A DNA stretch of 64,000 bases from Halobacillus sp. Marseille-P3879. GTDB taxonomy: Bacteria > Bacillota > Bacilli > Bacillales > Halobacillaceae. The position numbers and the translations under genes were made by a program. Shown here piece by piece: positions 52,338-61,595 of the stretch. The notes under the pieces are model-generated. The model worked only from the letters and a program-made list of their open reading frames with translations, had not been told where the DNA came from and made no database searches. The first letter of the stretch is position 1. Each line of letters starts with the position of its first letter. The DNA lies in NCBI RefSeq assembly GCF_900240285.1, contig NZ_OESS01000004.1, forward strand, positions 124,001 through 188,000, in the 5' to 3' direction.

Positions 52338-52526
52338 TTATAATTGTTCTCCATGGGTTAGTTTTGAAATGTGTTCTCGTAAATCTTCTTTCTTAACTCT
52401 CCAGTGACTTCCGATCTTAAACCCCGGGATTCTACCCTCCTGAACCAACTTATATGTGGTTACTTCACTAATCTGTAAATACTCTGCAACTTGCGCAATA
52501 GTCATGATCTCGTGTTCTTGATCCAT
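52338..52526 (-). CDS. Excisionase-like HTH mini-regulator A
   Basis: A 62-residue MerR/excisionase-type helix-turn-helix protein (HTH_17 family). The core is MTIAQVAEYLQISEVTTYKL followed by VQEGRIPGFKIGSHWRVKKE, the winged-helix hallmark IPxFKIGxxWRVKK. It consists of the DNA-binding domain alone. It is divergent from a close paralogue at 52786, with 259 bp of AT-rich DNA carrying inverted motifs between. No phage genes are nearby, so it is more likely a regulator than a phage excisionase. The start is ATG at 52526 with AAGGAAGG upstream. Confidence 0.82.
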   Translation of the reverse strand: MDQEHEIMTIAQVAEYLQISEVTTYKLVQEGRIPGFKIGSHWRVKKEDLREHISKLTHGEQL

Positions 52527-52602
52527 CTGAACCTTCCTTTAAATATCTGCCCTGTCTTTAGTTTATATTTTCTATATGCAGACTACAATAAAATTTATTC
52601 CC

Positions 52603-52738
52603 TAATCTGTTGTAAGCGCTAAACCAATAATAATACCAACATTAATTAACGATAACAATGACTTTCATCCTATAATAAGGCGTTGCATTATGATGCATTT
52701 TCTTATAATCTATTATAGTCAGTTATAACAGATTATAA
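52603..52738. promoter_or_regulatory. Inverted motifs between the two mini-regulators
   Basis: TTATAACAGATTA (52723-52735) recurs in inverse orientation as TTACAACAGATTA (52603-52615) 120 bp away. TTATAATCT (52703-52711) and AGATTATAA (52730-52738) form a perfect 9-bp dyad. TGCAT-TATG-ATGCA (52684-52697) is another palindrome. These are good operator candidates for the flanking HTH proteins. Confidence 0.55.
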
Positions 52739-52785
52739 ATCAATTAATCTTTATTACCTTATTTGCAACTGTTTGGAGGGATCTT

Positions 52786-52968
52786 ATGCAGAGAGAAATT
52801 ATGACCGTCAGCCAAGTTGCCGAATACTTACAATTAAGTGAAATGACAACTTACAAACTAGTACAAAAAGGCACTATCCCTGCTTTTAAAATCGGAACTC
52901 ACTGGCGAGTTAAGAAAGATGATTTACATGAATGTATTGAACGATTAAAAAAAGGTGAACGTCTTTAA
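52786..52968 (+). CDS. Excisionase-like HTH mini-regulator B
   Basis: A 60-residue paralogue of the gene at 52338, about two-thirds identical: MTVSQVAEYLQLSEMTTYKL then IPAFKIGTHWRVKKDD. It has the same single HTH_17 domain. It lies 74 bp upstream of a SulP transporter gene in the same direction and may control it or share a transcript. The start is ATG at 52786, with GGAGGG at good distance. Confidence 0.82.
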   Translation: MQREIMTVSQVAEYLQLSEMTTYKLVQKGTIPAFKIGTHWRVKKDDLHECIERLKKGERL

Positions 52969-52991
52969 ATTTTATATATACAACTTGACTT

Positions 52992-53014
52992 GATTGCTGT
53001 GAGAGTCGGCAATC
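52992..53014 (+). promoter_or_regulatory. Inverted repeat before the SulP gene
   Basis: GATTGC / GCAATC (52992-52997 and 53009-53014), with TTGACT (52985-52990) just upstream, lie about 30 bp before the SulP start. This could be a promoter with operator, or a weak attenuator hairpin. Confidence 0.35.
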
Positions 53015-53042
53015 TTAAAATACAATTAGAAAGAGGTAAAAT

Positions 53043-54503
53043 ATGTCTGCACAAACTTTGAAAGAACAATGGTTTGGGAATGTCAAAGGGGATGTTATGG
53101 CAGGAATTGTGGTAGCTTTAGCCCTAATTCCAGAAGCCATAGCATTCTCCATTATTGCGGGAGTAGACCCTATGGTAGGGCTTTATGCTTCCTTCTGTAT
53201 ATCTGTCGTTATTGCTTTTGTCGGGGGGCGTCCCGGTATGATTTCTGCCGCCACTGGAGCCATGGCGCTGGTAATGATTACTCTTGTAGCTGAGCATGGG
53301 CTTGAGTACATGTTAGCAGCTACAATATTAACAGGAGTATTTCAAATTCTATTTGGAGTATTTAATCTTGCCCGATTTATGAAATTCATCCCCCGATCAG
53401 TCATGGTTGGTTTTGTAAATGCATTAGCTATTTTAATTTTCACATCGCAGCTGCAGCACTTTGTGGATGAGTCATGGATTATTTATGTATTAGTTGGAAT
53501 TACTTTAGCCATTATTTATTTATTTCCGTTATTAACCAAGTCCGTACCTTCACCACTGGTGGCGATTATAGTCGTTTCTTTTATCGCCATTTATATGAAT
53601 GCAGGAGTTCGTAATGTGGGAGACATGGGGGACCTAAGTCAAACTCTTCCATTATTTGCTATTCCCGACATCCCTTTAAATATGGAAACGTTTATGATCA
53701 TCCTGCCTTACGCGCTTGCTTTAACGATCGTCGGGCTGCTTGAATCACTCCTGACAGCATCCATCGTTGATGACATGACGGATACCGAGAGCAATAAAAA
53801 TCAGGAAAGCCGTGGTCAGGGGCTCTCCAATATTGTTGCTGGATTCTTTGGCGGAATGGCAGGCTGTGCAATGATTGGTCAATCTGTTATTAATGTAAAG
53901 TCAGGAGGCCGAGGAAGGTTGTCTTCCCTGGTTGCTGGTGTTTTCCTGATGTTCTTAATATTAGCTCTAGGAAATGTTGTAGTTCAGATTCCTATGGCAG
54001 CCCTTGCTGGGGTTATGATTATGGTAGCAATAGGGACTTTTGACTGGAGTTCACTTCGCAACCTGAATCGTGTTCCGAAAACAGATGCTGCAGTTATGGT
54101 GGTCACCGTAGCTACAGTAGTATATACGCATAATTTAGCTTACGGTGTATTAGCTGGTGTGTTGTTAAGCATGATCTTCTTCGCCGTTAAGATCTCTAAA
54201 GTTCGAGTCCTGTCGCTTTACGTCAACGAAGGAAGAAAGAAAATTTATTATGTTCAAGGTCAGTTGTTTTTTGCTTCTGTTACTGACTTTGTTTCTTCCA
54301 TAAATTTTAAGGATGAAGTTGATTTGGTAGAAATTGACCTTACTCAATCACACCTTTGGGACGACTCAGCTATCGGAGCTCTAGACAGTGTTGAGACTAA
54401 GTTTGAACAAAGAGGAATTGAGGTTCAGTTCAAAGGCTTAAACGGAGAAAGTTCCAGGCTTCTCAACCGTTTGGGCGGCATTTCAAAAGATGCAAGCCAT
54501 TAA
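53043..54503 (+). CDS. SulP family anion transporter with STAS domain
   Basis: A 486-residue SLC26/SulP transporter. The membrane domain (about 1-375) has [20 protein letters not shown] with the family Pro-Glu motif, GLYASF, and [20 protein letters not shown]. The C-terminal STAS domain (about 385-480) includes [18 protein letters not shown]. The substrate may be sulfate or bicarbonate; the PEAIAFS-type start and UspA partner resemble bicarbonate-type SulP proteins, which is inference. The start is ATG at 53043 behind AAAGAGG. It is followed by uspA 23 bp downstream. Confidence 0.86.
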   Translation: MSAQTLKEQWFGNVKGDVMAGIVVALALIPEAIAFSIIAGVDPMVGLYASFCISVVIAFVGGRPGMISAATGAMALVMITLVAEHGLEYMLAATILTGVFQILFGVFNLARFMKFIPRSVMVGFVNALAILIFTSQLQHFVDESWIIYVLVGITLAIIYLFPLLTKSVPSPLVAIIVVSFIAIYMNAGVRNVGDMGDLSQTLPLFAIPDIPLNMETFMIILPYALALTIVGLLESLLTASIVDDMTDTESNKNQESRGQGLSNIVAGFFGGMAGCAMIGQSVINVKSGGRGRLSSLVAGVFLMFLILALGNVVVQIPMAALAGVMIMVAIGTFDWSSLRNLNRVPKTDAAVMVVTVATVVYTHNLAYGVLAGVLLSMIFFAVKISKVRVLSLYVNEGRKKIYYVQGQLFFASVTDFVSSINFKDEVDLVEIDLTQSHLWDDSAIGALDSVETKFEQRGIEVQFKGLNGESSRLLNRLGGISKDASH

Positions 54504-54526
54504 ACCAATCAAAAAGGAGCTCGACT

Positions 54527-54949
54527 ATGTTTAAAAACATTTTACTTGCCACTGACGGTTCTGCCCATTCACAACGTGCAGTTGAACAAGCCATTCAAAT
54601 GGTATCACCATATAAGAATGAAGTAACAATAGAGCTTGTGTATGCTGTCGATGGGGAAGTATCAAAGGAAGATATTTTACAGTATGGGGATTCTCATACG
54701 GCCACAATTAAAAGAAAAGAAAAATTCTATGAAACCATTAAAGAGATTGAAGCAAATGGCTTAACTGCAGATATAACGATCTTACATGGTGATCCTGCCG
54801 AATCTATTATTGAATACTCAAATGAACGTTCCTATGACTGTGTTGTAGTAGGAAGCCGAGGACGTAACAAACTTCAAACATTGATACTTGGCAGTGTCAG
54901 CCATAAATTAATGAAGTATATCAAAGCTCCCGTTATGGTAGTAAAATAA
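54527..54949 (+). CDS. Universal stress protein (UspA family)
   Basis: A 140-residue UspA-fold protein. The ATP-binding motif appears as VVVGSRGRNKLQTLILGSVS, matching Gx2Gx9G(S/T). The opening KNILLATDGSAHSQRAVEQA is typical. ATP-binding UspA proteins often accompany transporters with STAS or CBS modules and may gate them. The gene follows the SulP gene by 23 bp and precedes a terminator, so both form an operon. Confidence 0.9.
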   Translation: MFKNILLATDGSAHSQRAVEQAIQMVSPYKNEVTIELVYAVDGEVSKEDILQYGDSHTATIKRKEKFYETIKEIEANGLTADITILHGDPAESIIEYSNERSYDCVVVGSRGRNKLQTLILGSVSHKLMKYIKAPVMVVK

Positions 54950-54952
54950 AAA

Positions 54953-54987
54953 CAAAAAGCATCGTCTCATACAGGCGGTGCTTTTTG
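54953..54987 (+). terminator. Terminator of the SulP-uspA operon
   Basis: CAAAAAGCATCG / CGGTGCTTTTTG (54953-54964 and 54976-54987), with one wobble pair and a T-rich end. Confidence 0.85.
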
Positions 54988-55051
54988 TAATCTACGTTAA
55001 AAACACCTGTATGTTATACTGATTTAAATACCAATAAAAGCGGTGACATTT

Positions 55052-55660
55052 ATGTTAGAAGACACTGGAGAACGTGTCATCCCCAAAGAAATGGATCCTA
55101 TGAATGGCCTGCTGCTTGAGCACGTTGCCAGATACCATTTTTCCGAGCCTTACGTAAAGGGAAGAGTTCTCGATATTGCTTGCGGGGTTGGCTACGGAGC
55201 AGCTCACCTTGCGAAGAAGAGAAAAAAACAAATAACTGAAATCCTCGGGGTGGACATTAGTAAAGACACAATTCAGTACGCCATCCAGAACTACTACCAT
55301 CCTCTCCTTACATTTAAAACGGGAGATATTATGGACGAGGCATGGGTAGATGCGATGGGACAATTCGATACGATTGTAAGCTTTGAAACAATTGAACATA
55401 TCCCTGATGTAGAAAAGTTCATGAATCACATGATAAAGTTATTATCACCAGGGGGAACGTTAATTCTTTCTACTCCTTTTGGAAAAGGACTGGACTACCC
55501 GTGCGGGTCTCCTTTTCACTATTTCCAAATGACACCGGAAGAATTTAAAAAGCTGTTTAAGGAATTCAAGACTGAACTCTTTTATCAAAATGGAGTGACC
55601 ATTGAACCTCCCCGGGAGGACGTCCACTATCCCCTGGGTGTTGCCGTCTGCCGGAAGTAG
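55052..55660 (+). CDS. Class I SAM-dependent methyltransferase
   Basis: A 202-residue Rossmann-fold methyltransferase. Motif I is VLDIACGVGYGAAHLA, the acidic loop LGVDISKDTIQYA, and motif IV region VSFETIEHIPDVEKF. The opening TGERVIPKEMDPMNGLLLEH is shared with a family of glycan-associated methyltransferases. The acceptor is unknown. The start is ATG at 55052 behind GGTGAC; GTG at 55043 is an alternative. Confidence 0.83.
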   Translation: MLEDTGERVIPKEMDPMNGLLLEHVARYHFSEPYVKGRVLDIACGVGYGAAHLAKKRKKQITEILGVDISKDTIQYAIQNYYHPLLTFKTGDIMDEAWVDAMGQFDTIVSFETIEHIPDVEKFMNHMIKLLSPGGTLILSTPFGKGLDYPCGSPFHYFQMTPEEFKKLFKEFKTELFYQNGVTIEPPREDVHYPLGVAVCRK

Positions 55661-55721
55661 AAAACTGTTTGAGCTGCCCTTCCATGTGGTAAAAAAGTAA
55701 CAAAGATGGTATGATACATGT

Positions 55722-55857
55722 AGAAGAACATAAAATAGAAGAAACCGCAGCTGCCACTGCGGTTTCACAGATAATGATTCCCCAGGGGATCAGCTATTCA
55801 TTGGAGAATAGACCTCACCCAATCAACTTGCAGGTTAATAGGGAGGTCTATTTTTTA
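55722..55857 (+). ncRNA. Candidate antisense antitoxin RNA
   Basis: An extended -10 TGGTATGAT ends at 55715, giving a start near 55722. A 10-bp stem AATAGACCTC / GAGGTCTATT (55807-55816 and 55843-55852) with six T after it ends the transcript near 55857. The RNA would run against the 3' end of the toxin gene at 55848-55949, as RatA and SR4 do in B. subtilis. The -35 is weak. No coding role is evident. Confidence 0.5.
55741..55766 (-). terminator. Terminator candidate for the toxin mRNA
   Basis: GAAACCGCAG / CTGCGGTTTC (55741-55750 and 55757-55766); leftward it is followed by TTCTATTTT. Confidence 0.6.
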
Positions 55858-55949
55858 TTGATCAAATCAATGATCAATGCGAGTAAAGCAATGAGCAGCG
55901 TTCCAAATGAAAACAGCACCATCATAACTTCATACACGCTAATAGGCAT
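55848..55949 (-). CDS. Putative holin-like type I toxin
   Basis: A 33-residue protein that begins MPISVYEVMMVLFSFG and continues TLLIALLALIIDLINKK. A single membrane helix with short charged C-terminus, and the YEVMMVLFSFGTLLIALL core, matches the putative holin-like toxin family of Bacillales, relatives of BsrG/TxpA-type toxins. AAGGGGGTG stands directly before the ATG, as is usual for these genes. The stop codon lies inside the hairpin of the opposing RNA. It would kill by membrane damage unless the antisense RNA blocks the mRNA. Confidence 0.8.
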   Translation of the reverse strand: MPISVYEVMMVLFSFGTLLIALLALIIDLINKK

Positions 55950-56096
55950 CACCCCCTTCAACTGTGGGGTTAGCCGACCACCCTAAAAGAACATTATCTA
56001 TATAACATTTTACCATAGAATGGACATCTATCCTACCCCTTACAGGAACATATGTTCTCGTTTAATTAATTTTATTGATCAAAATAATACTTGCAA

Positions 56097-57147
<1,051 letters not shown>

Positions 57148-57151
57148 TAAC

Positions 57152-57180
57152 AACGCGCTCCTTACAGGGGCGCGTTTTCT
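57152..57180 (+). terminator. Terminator of ldh
   Basis: Stem AACGCGC / GCGCGTT (57152-57158 and 57170-57176) and a T-rich end. Confidence 0.88.
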
Positions 57181-57238
57181 TGATGATCTTTTCCCTCTGT
57201 TATACACTTTAAAAAAACCATCATAAGGAGAGGTATAG

Positions 57239-57409
57239 TTGACAATCTTCCCTTTATTAAACTTCATTGTTTTTCTGGCAGGTATAGGATTTATTGTATT
57301 TATAATTGTTATTCTTTTTAAAGTGATTGAGCTCATGAAACAAAGAAACGACTATTTACGTGATATTAGAAATGAACTGCACCAGATTAACTCCAGAGAA
57401 GGTACATAA
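57239..57409 (+). CDS. Small single-TM membrane protein
   Basis: A 56-residue protein starting at TTG 57239, with AAGGAGAGG about six to ten bases upstream. Residues 5-28 form one membrane helix (LNFIVFLAGIGFIVFIIVIL), followed by a charged cytosolic tail of about 26 residues that could form a coiled coil (MKQRNDYLRDIRNELHQ). It resembles DUF4083-type small Bacillales membrane proteins in layout, not clearly in sequence. It has a terminator of its own. Function unknown. Confidence 0.65.
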   Translation: MTIFPLLNFIVFLAGIGFIVFIIVILFKVIELMKQRNDYLRDIRNELHQINSREGT

Positions 57410-57412
57410 ATA

Positions 57413-57445
57413 AAAACACTCCAGCCTATGAAGCTGGAGTGTTTT
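57413..57445. terminator. Bidirectional terminator
   Basis: 13-bp perfect stem AAAACACTCCAGC / GCTGGAGTGTTTT (57413-57425 and 57433-57445) between converging genes. Confidence 0.92.
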
Positions 57446-57452
57446 ATAGAGG

Positions 57453-59000
57453 CTATATCCACTTCTTCTCTCTCATATAGAACAAAGCCAACAATATCAG
57501 TATATTGGTTGCATTCCTATTGTCACGTAAATTAAATGAGATAGTGTGCGTTTCGGAAAGTTCTTCACCTTCCTGTTCAAGTTTAACCTCGCTTGCTGAA
57601 TCTACAATTTCTTCTTGCTCAGCTTCTTCGTCAATTTCTACCTCGCTTGTCAATGCTTCTATCTGCGTTTGCAAAAGAGGTTCTTCTGATTTACTCTCCT
57701 GGTTCTGTGCGAGGGATTCTTCAACCTCTCCAGCTTCTTCTAAGATAACTGGAGGCTCTACAATACCTTGCACTTCATCATTTGTAACTTCAATGGAATC
57801 AGAAGGCTCTTCCTGATTAGTTTCAACAGTGGGGATTTCAAGGGGTTCGGCTCTTTCCACTTGGTTCCAGACTGACCTTATATCCGATACAACACGGTCC
57901 CACGTATAATGTGCCTCCGCTAATGAGCGGCCATACCTTCCCATTTCCTCCCGTTTCGAAGGGTTAGAAAGCAGGTACGATACATGCTGCACAAACTCTC
58001 CGGGGTCTGAAGGGTTTTCAACTACAAACCCGTTTTTTCCATATTCCATCACTTCCGTGTTTCCTCCACGGTTTGTGGTTACAATAGGGATCGCTGCTGC
58101 CATAGCTTCATAGTGAACACGGGCTAAAGGTTCCTGCCATTGAGACGTACATACAAAAATATCAGCAGCTGCATACCACTCCTGAATAAGGTCAGGGGAA
58201 ACGAATCCAGTTTGAATAACTGGTATAGGAAGTCGTTCTGCAAGCGCGCGAACGTAAGCGATATAGTCTGTAACTGAGTTATCGCTAAACCACTTGCTTC
58301 CCATTATAACTAAAGCAATGTCATCATGCTTCTCTGCCAGTTCAGGTATTGCTCTGACTAAAACATCAATCCCTTTATTAGGGGAAAGCCTGCCCGCATA
58401 TAGAATAACTTTTTTTGAAGTCAATCCATGCTCTTGCCTTATTTTGTCCCTCATTTGCCTGGCTTTTTGAGAATATGAAGGAGCAAATCGCTCCAAATCT
58501 ACTCCAGAATAAATGGTTTGAAGTTTAGGTGCGGCTTCCGGAAAAAACCCCTTAATCGTCTCTCCAATATAGTTACTGATGGTTATAATTTTATCTACAT
58601 TTTGAACGGCCAAAGCCCCTTCCTGAGGATCAATTTTCTCTGGTTTAAACATGTCATTGTGCATGCTTAGAACGATCTTGGAATCAGGCGCCAGCTCTCT
58701 TATACCATTTACAAGGCGGGGTCTATTAAATATATGAATGAGATCGTACTCTTCCGATGTGGATTGAAGAAACGCCAGTACGTTCTCACGGTAGACCTCA
58801 AGCAATCCCCCTTCTACGCGAAAGTACCGAATTCCATCTCTAACCTCTTCGTTGGGAAGCTCCTCATCACTCCGGCAAAGGATAGTGATTTCGTGTTCCT
58901 GTTTCAATGTCGGTACCGCCCCATCAATATAAGTTTGAATAGCACCTCCCCGAATCGCAGGGACAGGAAGTTTCTCTGTACATATAATTAAGACTTTCAT
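57453..59000 (-). CDS. GT4 glycosyltransferase with acidic tail (CotSA/YtcC-like)
   Basis: A 515-residue glycosyltransferase of family GT4. The N-domain opens LIICTEKLPVPAIRGGAIQT and the C-domain has LYAGRLSPNKGIDVLV and EPLARVHYEAMAAAIPIVTT, the E-x7-E donor site. The usual GT4 body ends near residue 387. An extra tail of about 128 residues is Glu-rich and ends in a hydrophobic stretch TNILILLALFYM (about 498-511) and basic residues. It overlaps the CotS-like gene by 4 bp (ATGA). The neighbourhood points to spore-surface polysaccharide synthesis, as for CotSA and YtcC in B. subtilis. Confidence 0.85.
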   Translation of the reverse strand: MKVLIICTEKLPVPAIRGGAIQTYIDGAVPTLKQEHEITILCRSDEELPNEEVRDGIRYFRVEGGLLEVYRENVLAFLQSTSEEYDLIHIFNRPRLVNGIRELAPDSKIVLSMHNDMFKPEKIDPQEGALAVQNVDKIITISNYIGETIKGFFPEAAPKLQTIYSGVDLERFAPSYSQKARQMRDKIRQEHGLTSKKVILYAGRLSPNKGIDVLVRAIPELAEKHDDIALVIMGSKWFSDNSVTDYIAYVRALAERLPIPVIQTGFVSPDLIQEWYAAADIFVCTSQWQEPLARVHYEAMAAAIPIVTTNRGGNTEVMEYGKNGFVVENPSDPGEFVQHVSYLLSNPSKREEMGRYGRSLAEAHYTWDRVVSDIRSVWNQVERAEPLEIPTVETNQEEPSDSIEVTNDEVQGIVEPPVILEEAGEVEESLAQNQESKSEEPLLQTQIEALTSEVEIDEEAEQEEIVDSASEVKLEQEGEELSETHTISFNLRDNRNATNILILLALFYMREKKWI

Positions 59001-60100
59001 TCATTTGCACCTCCTTTTCGGTCATTAGCTAATTCTTCTAGCACTGTCCATTTTTGTTCTTCCAGCTGTATAATTGATTCCACTTCAACCTTTAACTCTT
59101 CATTTAGAAACTCTGTCGGAGAATAAACCATATATTTTACATTTTTATAAAATAGGTTTGGCAGTGACAAATCAATTAACAACATTTCATAGATTTCATC
59201 CGTAATGGGTAGTTCTTCTTCATAAGCTTGGATCATTTCCCTTATCCAATTGATATCCCACTGGCCGTTAGAATGCATGCGGTCGATAATTAACTTACGC
59301 AGATCTCGAATCGTGATGTCATAGGATACCCCATCCAGGTCAATAATCCAGACTCCGTCATCGGCTATCTGCGCATTTGACCAACCGTAGTCCTGGTGAA
59401 CCAGACCGGCTTCCAAGTTTCCTCTCGCAACTATTTCTTCATAGCGGGAATCCTTCAATCGCTGGATCGATTGACGAGTCTGCTCCTGATACATATCGAG
59501 CACGGAGAGAATAGTTGAACTGGCAGGCATTTCTGGATACGCATTAACGATATCTCGAAACCAGTTCATCTTCTTCTCCATACGTTCATACGTCCGTGGC
59601 CAACGATGAAGACGAGATACTACTTCTGCATCTTCAGGTGGAATGTAGCCCTTAGTCAGCCTGTGAAACTCTCCAAGAGCCGTACAAAGCTTTTTGGTAC
59701 CTTCTAAATCCTGAGGGAGTTGTTGTAACGTCTCAATCCAGTCTGCTACAAACCACAATTTCCCTCCCATTTTCACATATTTCTCGCCATTTATTGTTGG
59801 AATAATTGCAGGTACTCTAGCTTTTTGCTCATTCACCAAATATTCTTGTGCGCCTAAGCTAAACTTGCTGTGAGTAGGTCTACGGTGTAAGAGTTTTAAA
59901 CTGTAGGGGCCTTTATCTGTATCAATTCGCCAAATCGCCCCTCCTTTTTCATCTTTCGTTGCCATCACTGTCATTTGATGGGTAGTAAAGTCATAATGCT
60001 TTACGACTTCATAAGCAATGTCTTCAATATATTGAGGAACGTATAATTCTTCCAGTACGTTTTCATCCAACCAAGGCTTGATTATCATATCATCTGTCAT
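58997..60100 (-). CDS. CotS-family spore coat kinase-like protein
   Basis: A 367-residue protein of the CotS/CotI/YutH family with a choline/aminoglycoside kinase fold. Lys69 in SLKLL, the catalytic loop VHQDYGWSN (His235, Asp237, Asn242) and the metal Asp254 in IIDLDG are all kept, so it may be an active kinase. B. subtilis CotI phosphorylates coat proteins and CotS is a coat component. It is the first gene of the pair with the GT4 gene. The start is ATG at 60100 behind GGAGGTG. Sporulation control is expected, but no convincing SigE or SigK promoter was found. Confidence 0.85.
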   Translation of the reverse strand: MTDDMIIKPWLDENVLEELYVPQYIEDIAYEVVKHYDFTTHQMTVMATKDEKGGAIWRIDTDKGPYSLKLLHRRPTHSKFSLGAQEYLVNEQKARVPAIIPTINGEKYVKMGGKLWFVADWIETLQQLPQDLEGTKKLCTALGEFHRLTKGYIPPEDAEVVSRLHRWPRTYERMEKKMNWFRDIVNAYPEMPASSTILSVLDMYQEQTRQSIQRLKDSRYEEIVARGNLEAGLVHQDYGWSNAQIADDGVWIIDLDGVSYDITIRDLRKLIIDRMHSNGQWDINWIREMIQAYEEELPITDEIYEMLLIDLSLPNLFYKNVKYMVYSPTEFLNEELKVEVESIIQLEEQKWTVLEELANDRKGGANE

Positions 60101-60273
60101 TTTTTCACCTCCATAGTAAGCTTATTTTATTCATTAAGTCAGGTTTTGTATGGGTGAATAAAAAGGGAACAAATTGATATTTTTTCTTATTCCCTGTGAT
60201 ACGCCGTTACTTGCTCTTCCTCTTTTAATATAGTAGTACTAAACGGTTCGTAATGGTAAAAGGAGAATGTTTC

Positions 60274-61578
60274 ATGGATATATTGATCATTGGAATGGGG
60301 TACGTAGGTACCACTACCGGACTGGTATTTGCTCAACAGGGTCATCATGTTACAGGGTTGGACATTGATCAGCAGAAGATAGCATCATTGCAGAGTGGAA
60401 ATTTATACTTTTACGAACCGGGATTACAAGAGATGCTATCTACTCATATCAAGAACCATACTATTACTTTCACATGTGACGCGGAAGCAGCTATCAAAAA
60501 TCATGACGTCATTTTTATTACGGTAGGTACTCCTTCTTTAAATAGCGGCAAAGCCGATTTAACTTATATAAAACAAGCGGCTGAAATGATTGGAAGATAT
60601 AAGAATGAAGAAAAAATAGTGGTCATCAAAAGTACAGTTCCCATTGGGACTACAGATGAGTTAGAGGAATGGATTGCCCTTTCAAGTAAAGATACTTCAC
60701 CTGTCCATATGACTATGAACCCAGAATTCTTACGTGAAGGAAATGCACTAAAAGATGCTCTTTATCCTAGTCGTATTGTTATTGGGAGCCAAAGCGATAC
60801 AGCTATACACAAACTAAAAGAATTATACAAAGATGTTTCTTCACCTGTCCTTGTTACATCTACCAAAGCTGCAGAAATGATTAAATATGCCTCTAATGCT
60901 TTCCTGGCAACCAAAATATCTTTTATAAATGAAATGGCCAGACTATGCGACAAGGCAGGTGTTCCCATTCAAGATGTGGCCAAAGGTATGGGATTGGATG
61001 AACGAATAGGCTCACCTTTTTTAAATTCAGGTCTAGGTTATGGCGGTTCTTGCTTCCCTAAGGATGTTAAGGAATTAATTGCTTCAGCTGAAGAAATAGG
61101 AAGCCCTCTCCACATTTTACAAAGGGTCGAAGAGGTCAATCAGACGCAGTCCACTTACTTCATGAGTAAAGTGAAAAGCAAATTTCCGCGATTAAAAGGG
61201 AAAAGAGTTGCTATATTCGGTTTATCTTTTAAACCTAATACAGATGACACCCGCGAATCAGTTGCCTTTAGAATGCTTGAGCAATTCGTTCAAGAAGAGG
61301 CAAAAATATTCGTGCATGACCCCGCTGTGAATTTATCCACAGACTGGGTGAAGAAAGGTGTAACCCAGTGTTGGGATCCTTACATCACTGTTAAAGAGGC
61401 GGATCTGCTTGTTATTTGTACCGAGTGGCCTCAATACACTCAACTAGATTGGAAAAGAGTAAAAGGAAACATGGGAAACCCGTATCTGTTTGATGGTAGA
61501 AATATGTTAATTGGAGAAGAAATGAAAAAATTGGGCTTCTACTATCGAGGAATAGGCAGTGATTGCATTGACCACTAA
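60274..61578 (+). CDS. ugd: UDP-glucose 6-dehydrogenase
   Basis: A 434-residue UDP-glucose/GDP-mannose dehydrogenase-family enzyme. The NAD motif IIGMGYVGTTTGLVFA opens the protein, and the catalytic Cys260 is in GGSCFPKD. The C-terminal domain has FGLSFKPNTDDTRES. It makes UDP-glucuronate from UDP-glucose. The start is ATG at 60274 behind AAAGGAG; the earlier ATG at 60253 precedes that site. It is divergent from cotS-like and GT4 genes, as YtcA is clustered with YtcB and YtcC in B. subtilis. Confidence 0.92.
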   Translation: MDILIIGMGYVGTTTGLVFAQQGHHVTGLDIDQQKIASLQSGNLYFYEPGLQEMLSTHIKNHTITFTCDAEAAIKNHDVIFITVGTPSLNSGKADLTYIKQAAEMIGRYKNEEKIVVIKSTVPIGTTDELEEWIALSSKDTSPVHMTMNPEFLREGNALKDALYPSRIVIGSQSDTAIHKLKELYKDVSSPVLVTSTKAAEMIKYASNAFLATKISFINEMARLCDKAGVPIQDVAKGMGLDERIGSPFLNSGLGYGGSCFPKDVKELIASAEEIGSPLHILQRVEEVNQTQSTYFMSKVKSKFPRLKGKRVAIFGLSFKPNTDDTRESVAFRMLEQFVQEEAKIFVHDPAVNLSTDWVKKGVTQCWDPYITVKEADLLVICTEWPQYTQLDWKRVKGNMGNPYLFDGRNMLIGEEMKKLGFYYRGIGSDCIDH

Positions 61579-61595
61579 TCAGAAAGGAGAATTAC

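Noticed and set aside
52338-52968. Excisionase genes as evidence of a prophage or integrative element
   Set aside because: No integrase, attachment repeats, replication or structural genes are nearby, and base composition does not shift.
60145-60152. CATACAAA (leftward) before the CotS-like gene as a SigE -10
   Set aside because: It resembles the SigE -10 but no -35 lies at the right spacing, so it was not listed as a promoter.
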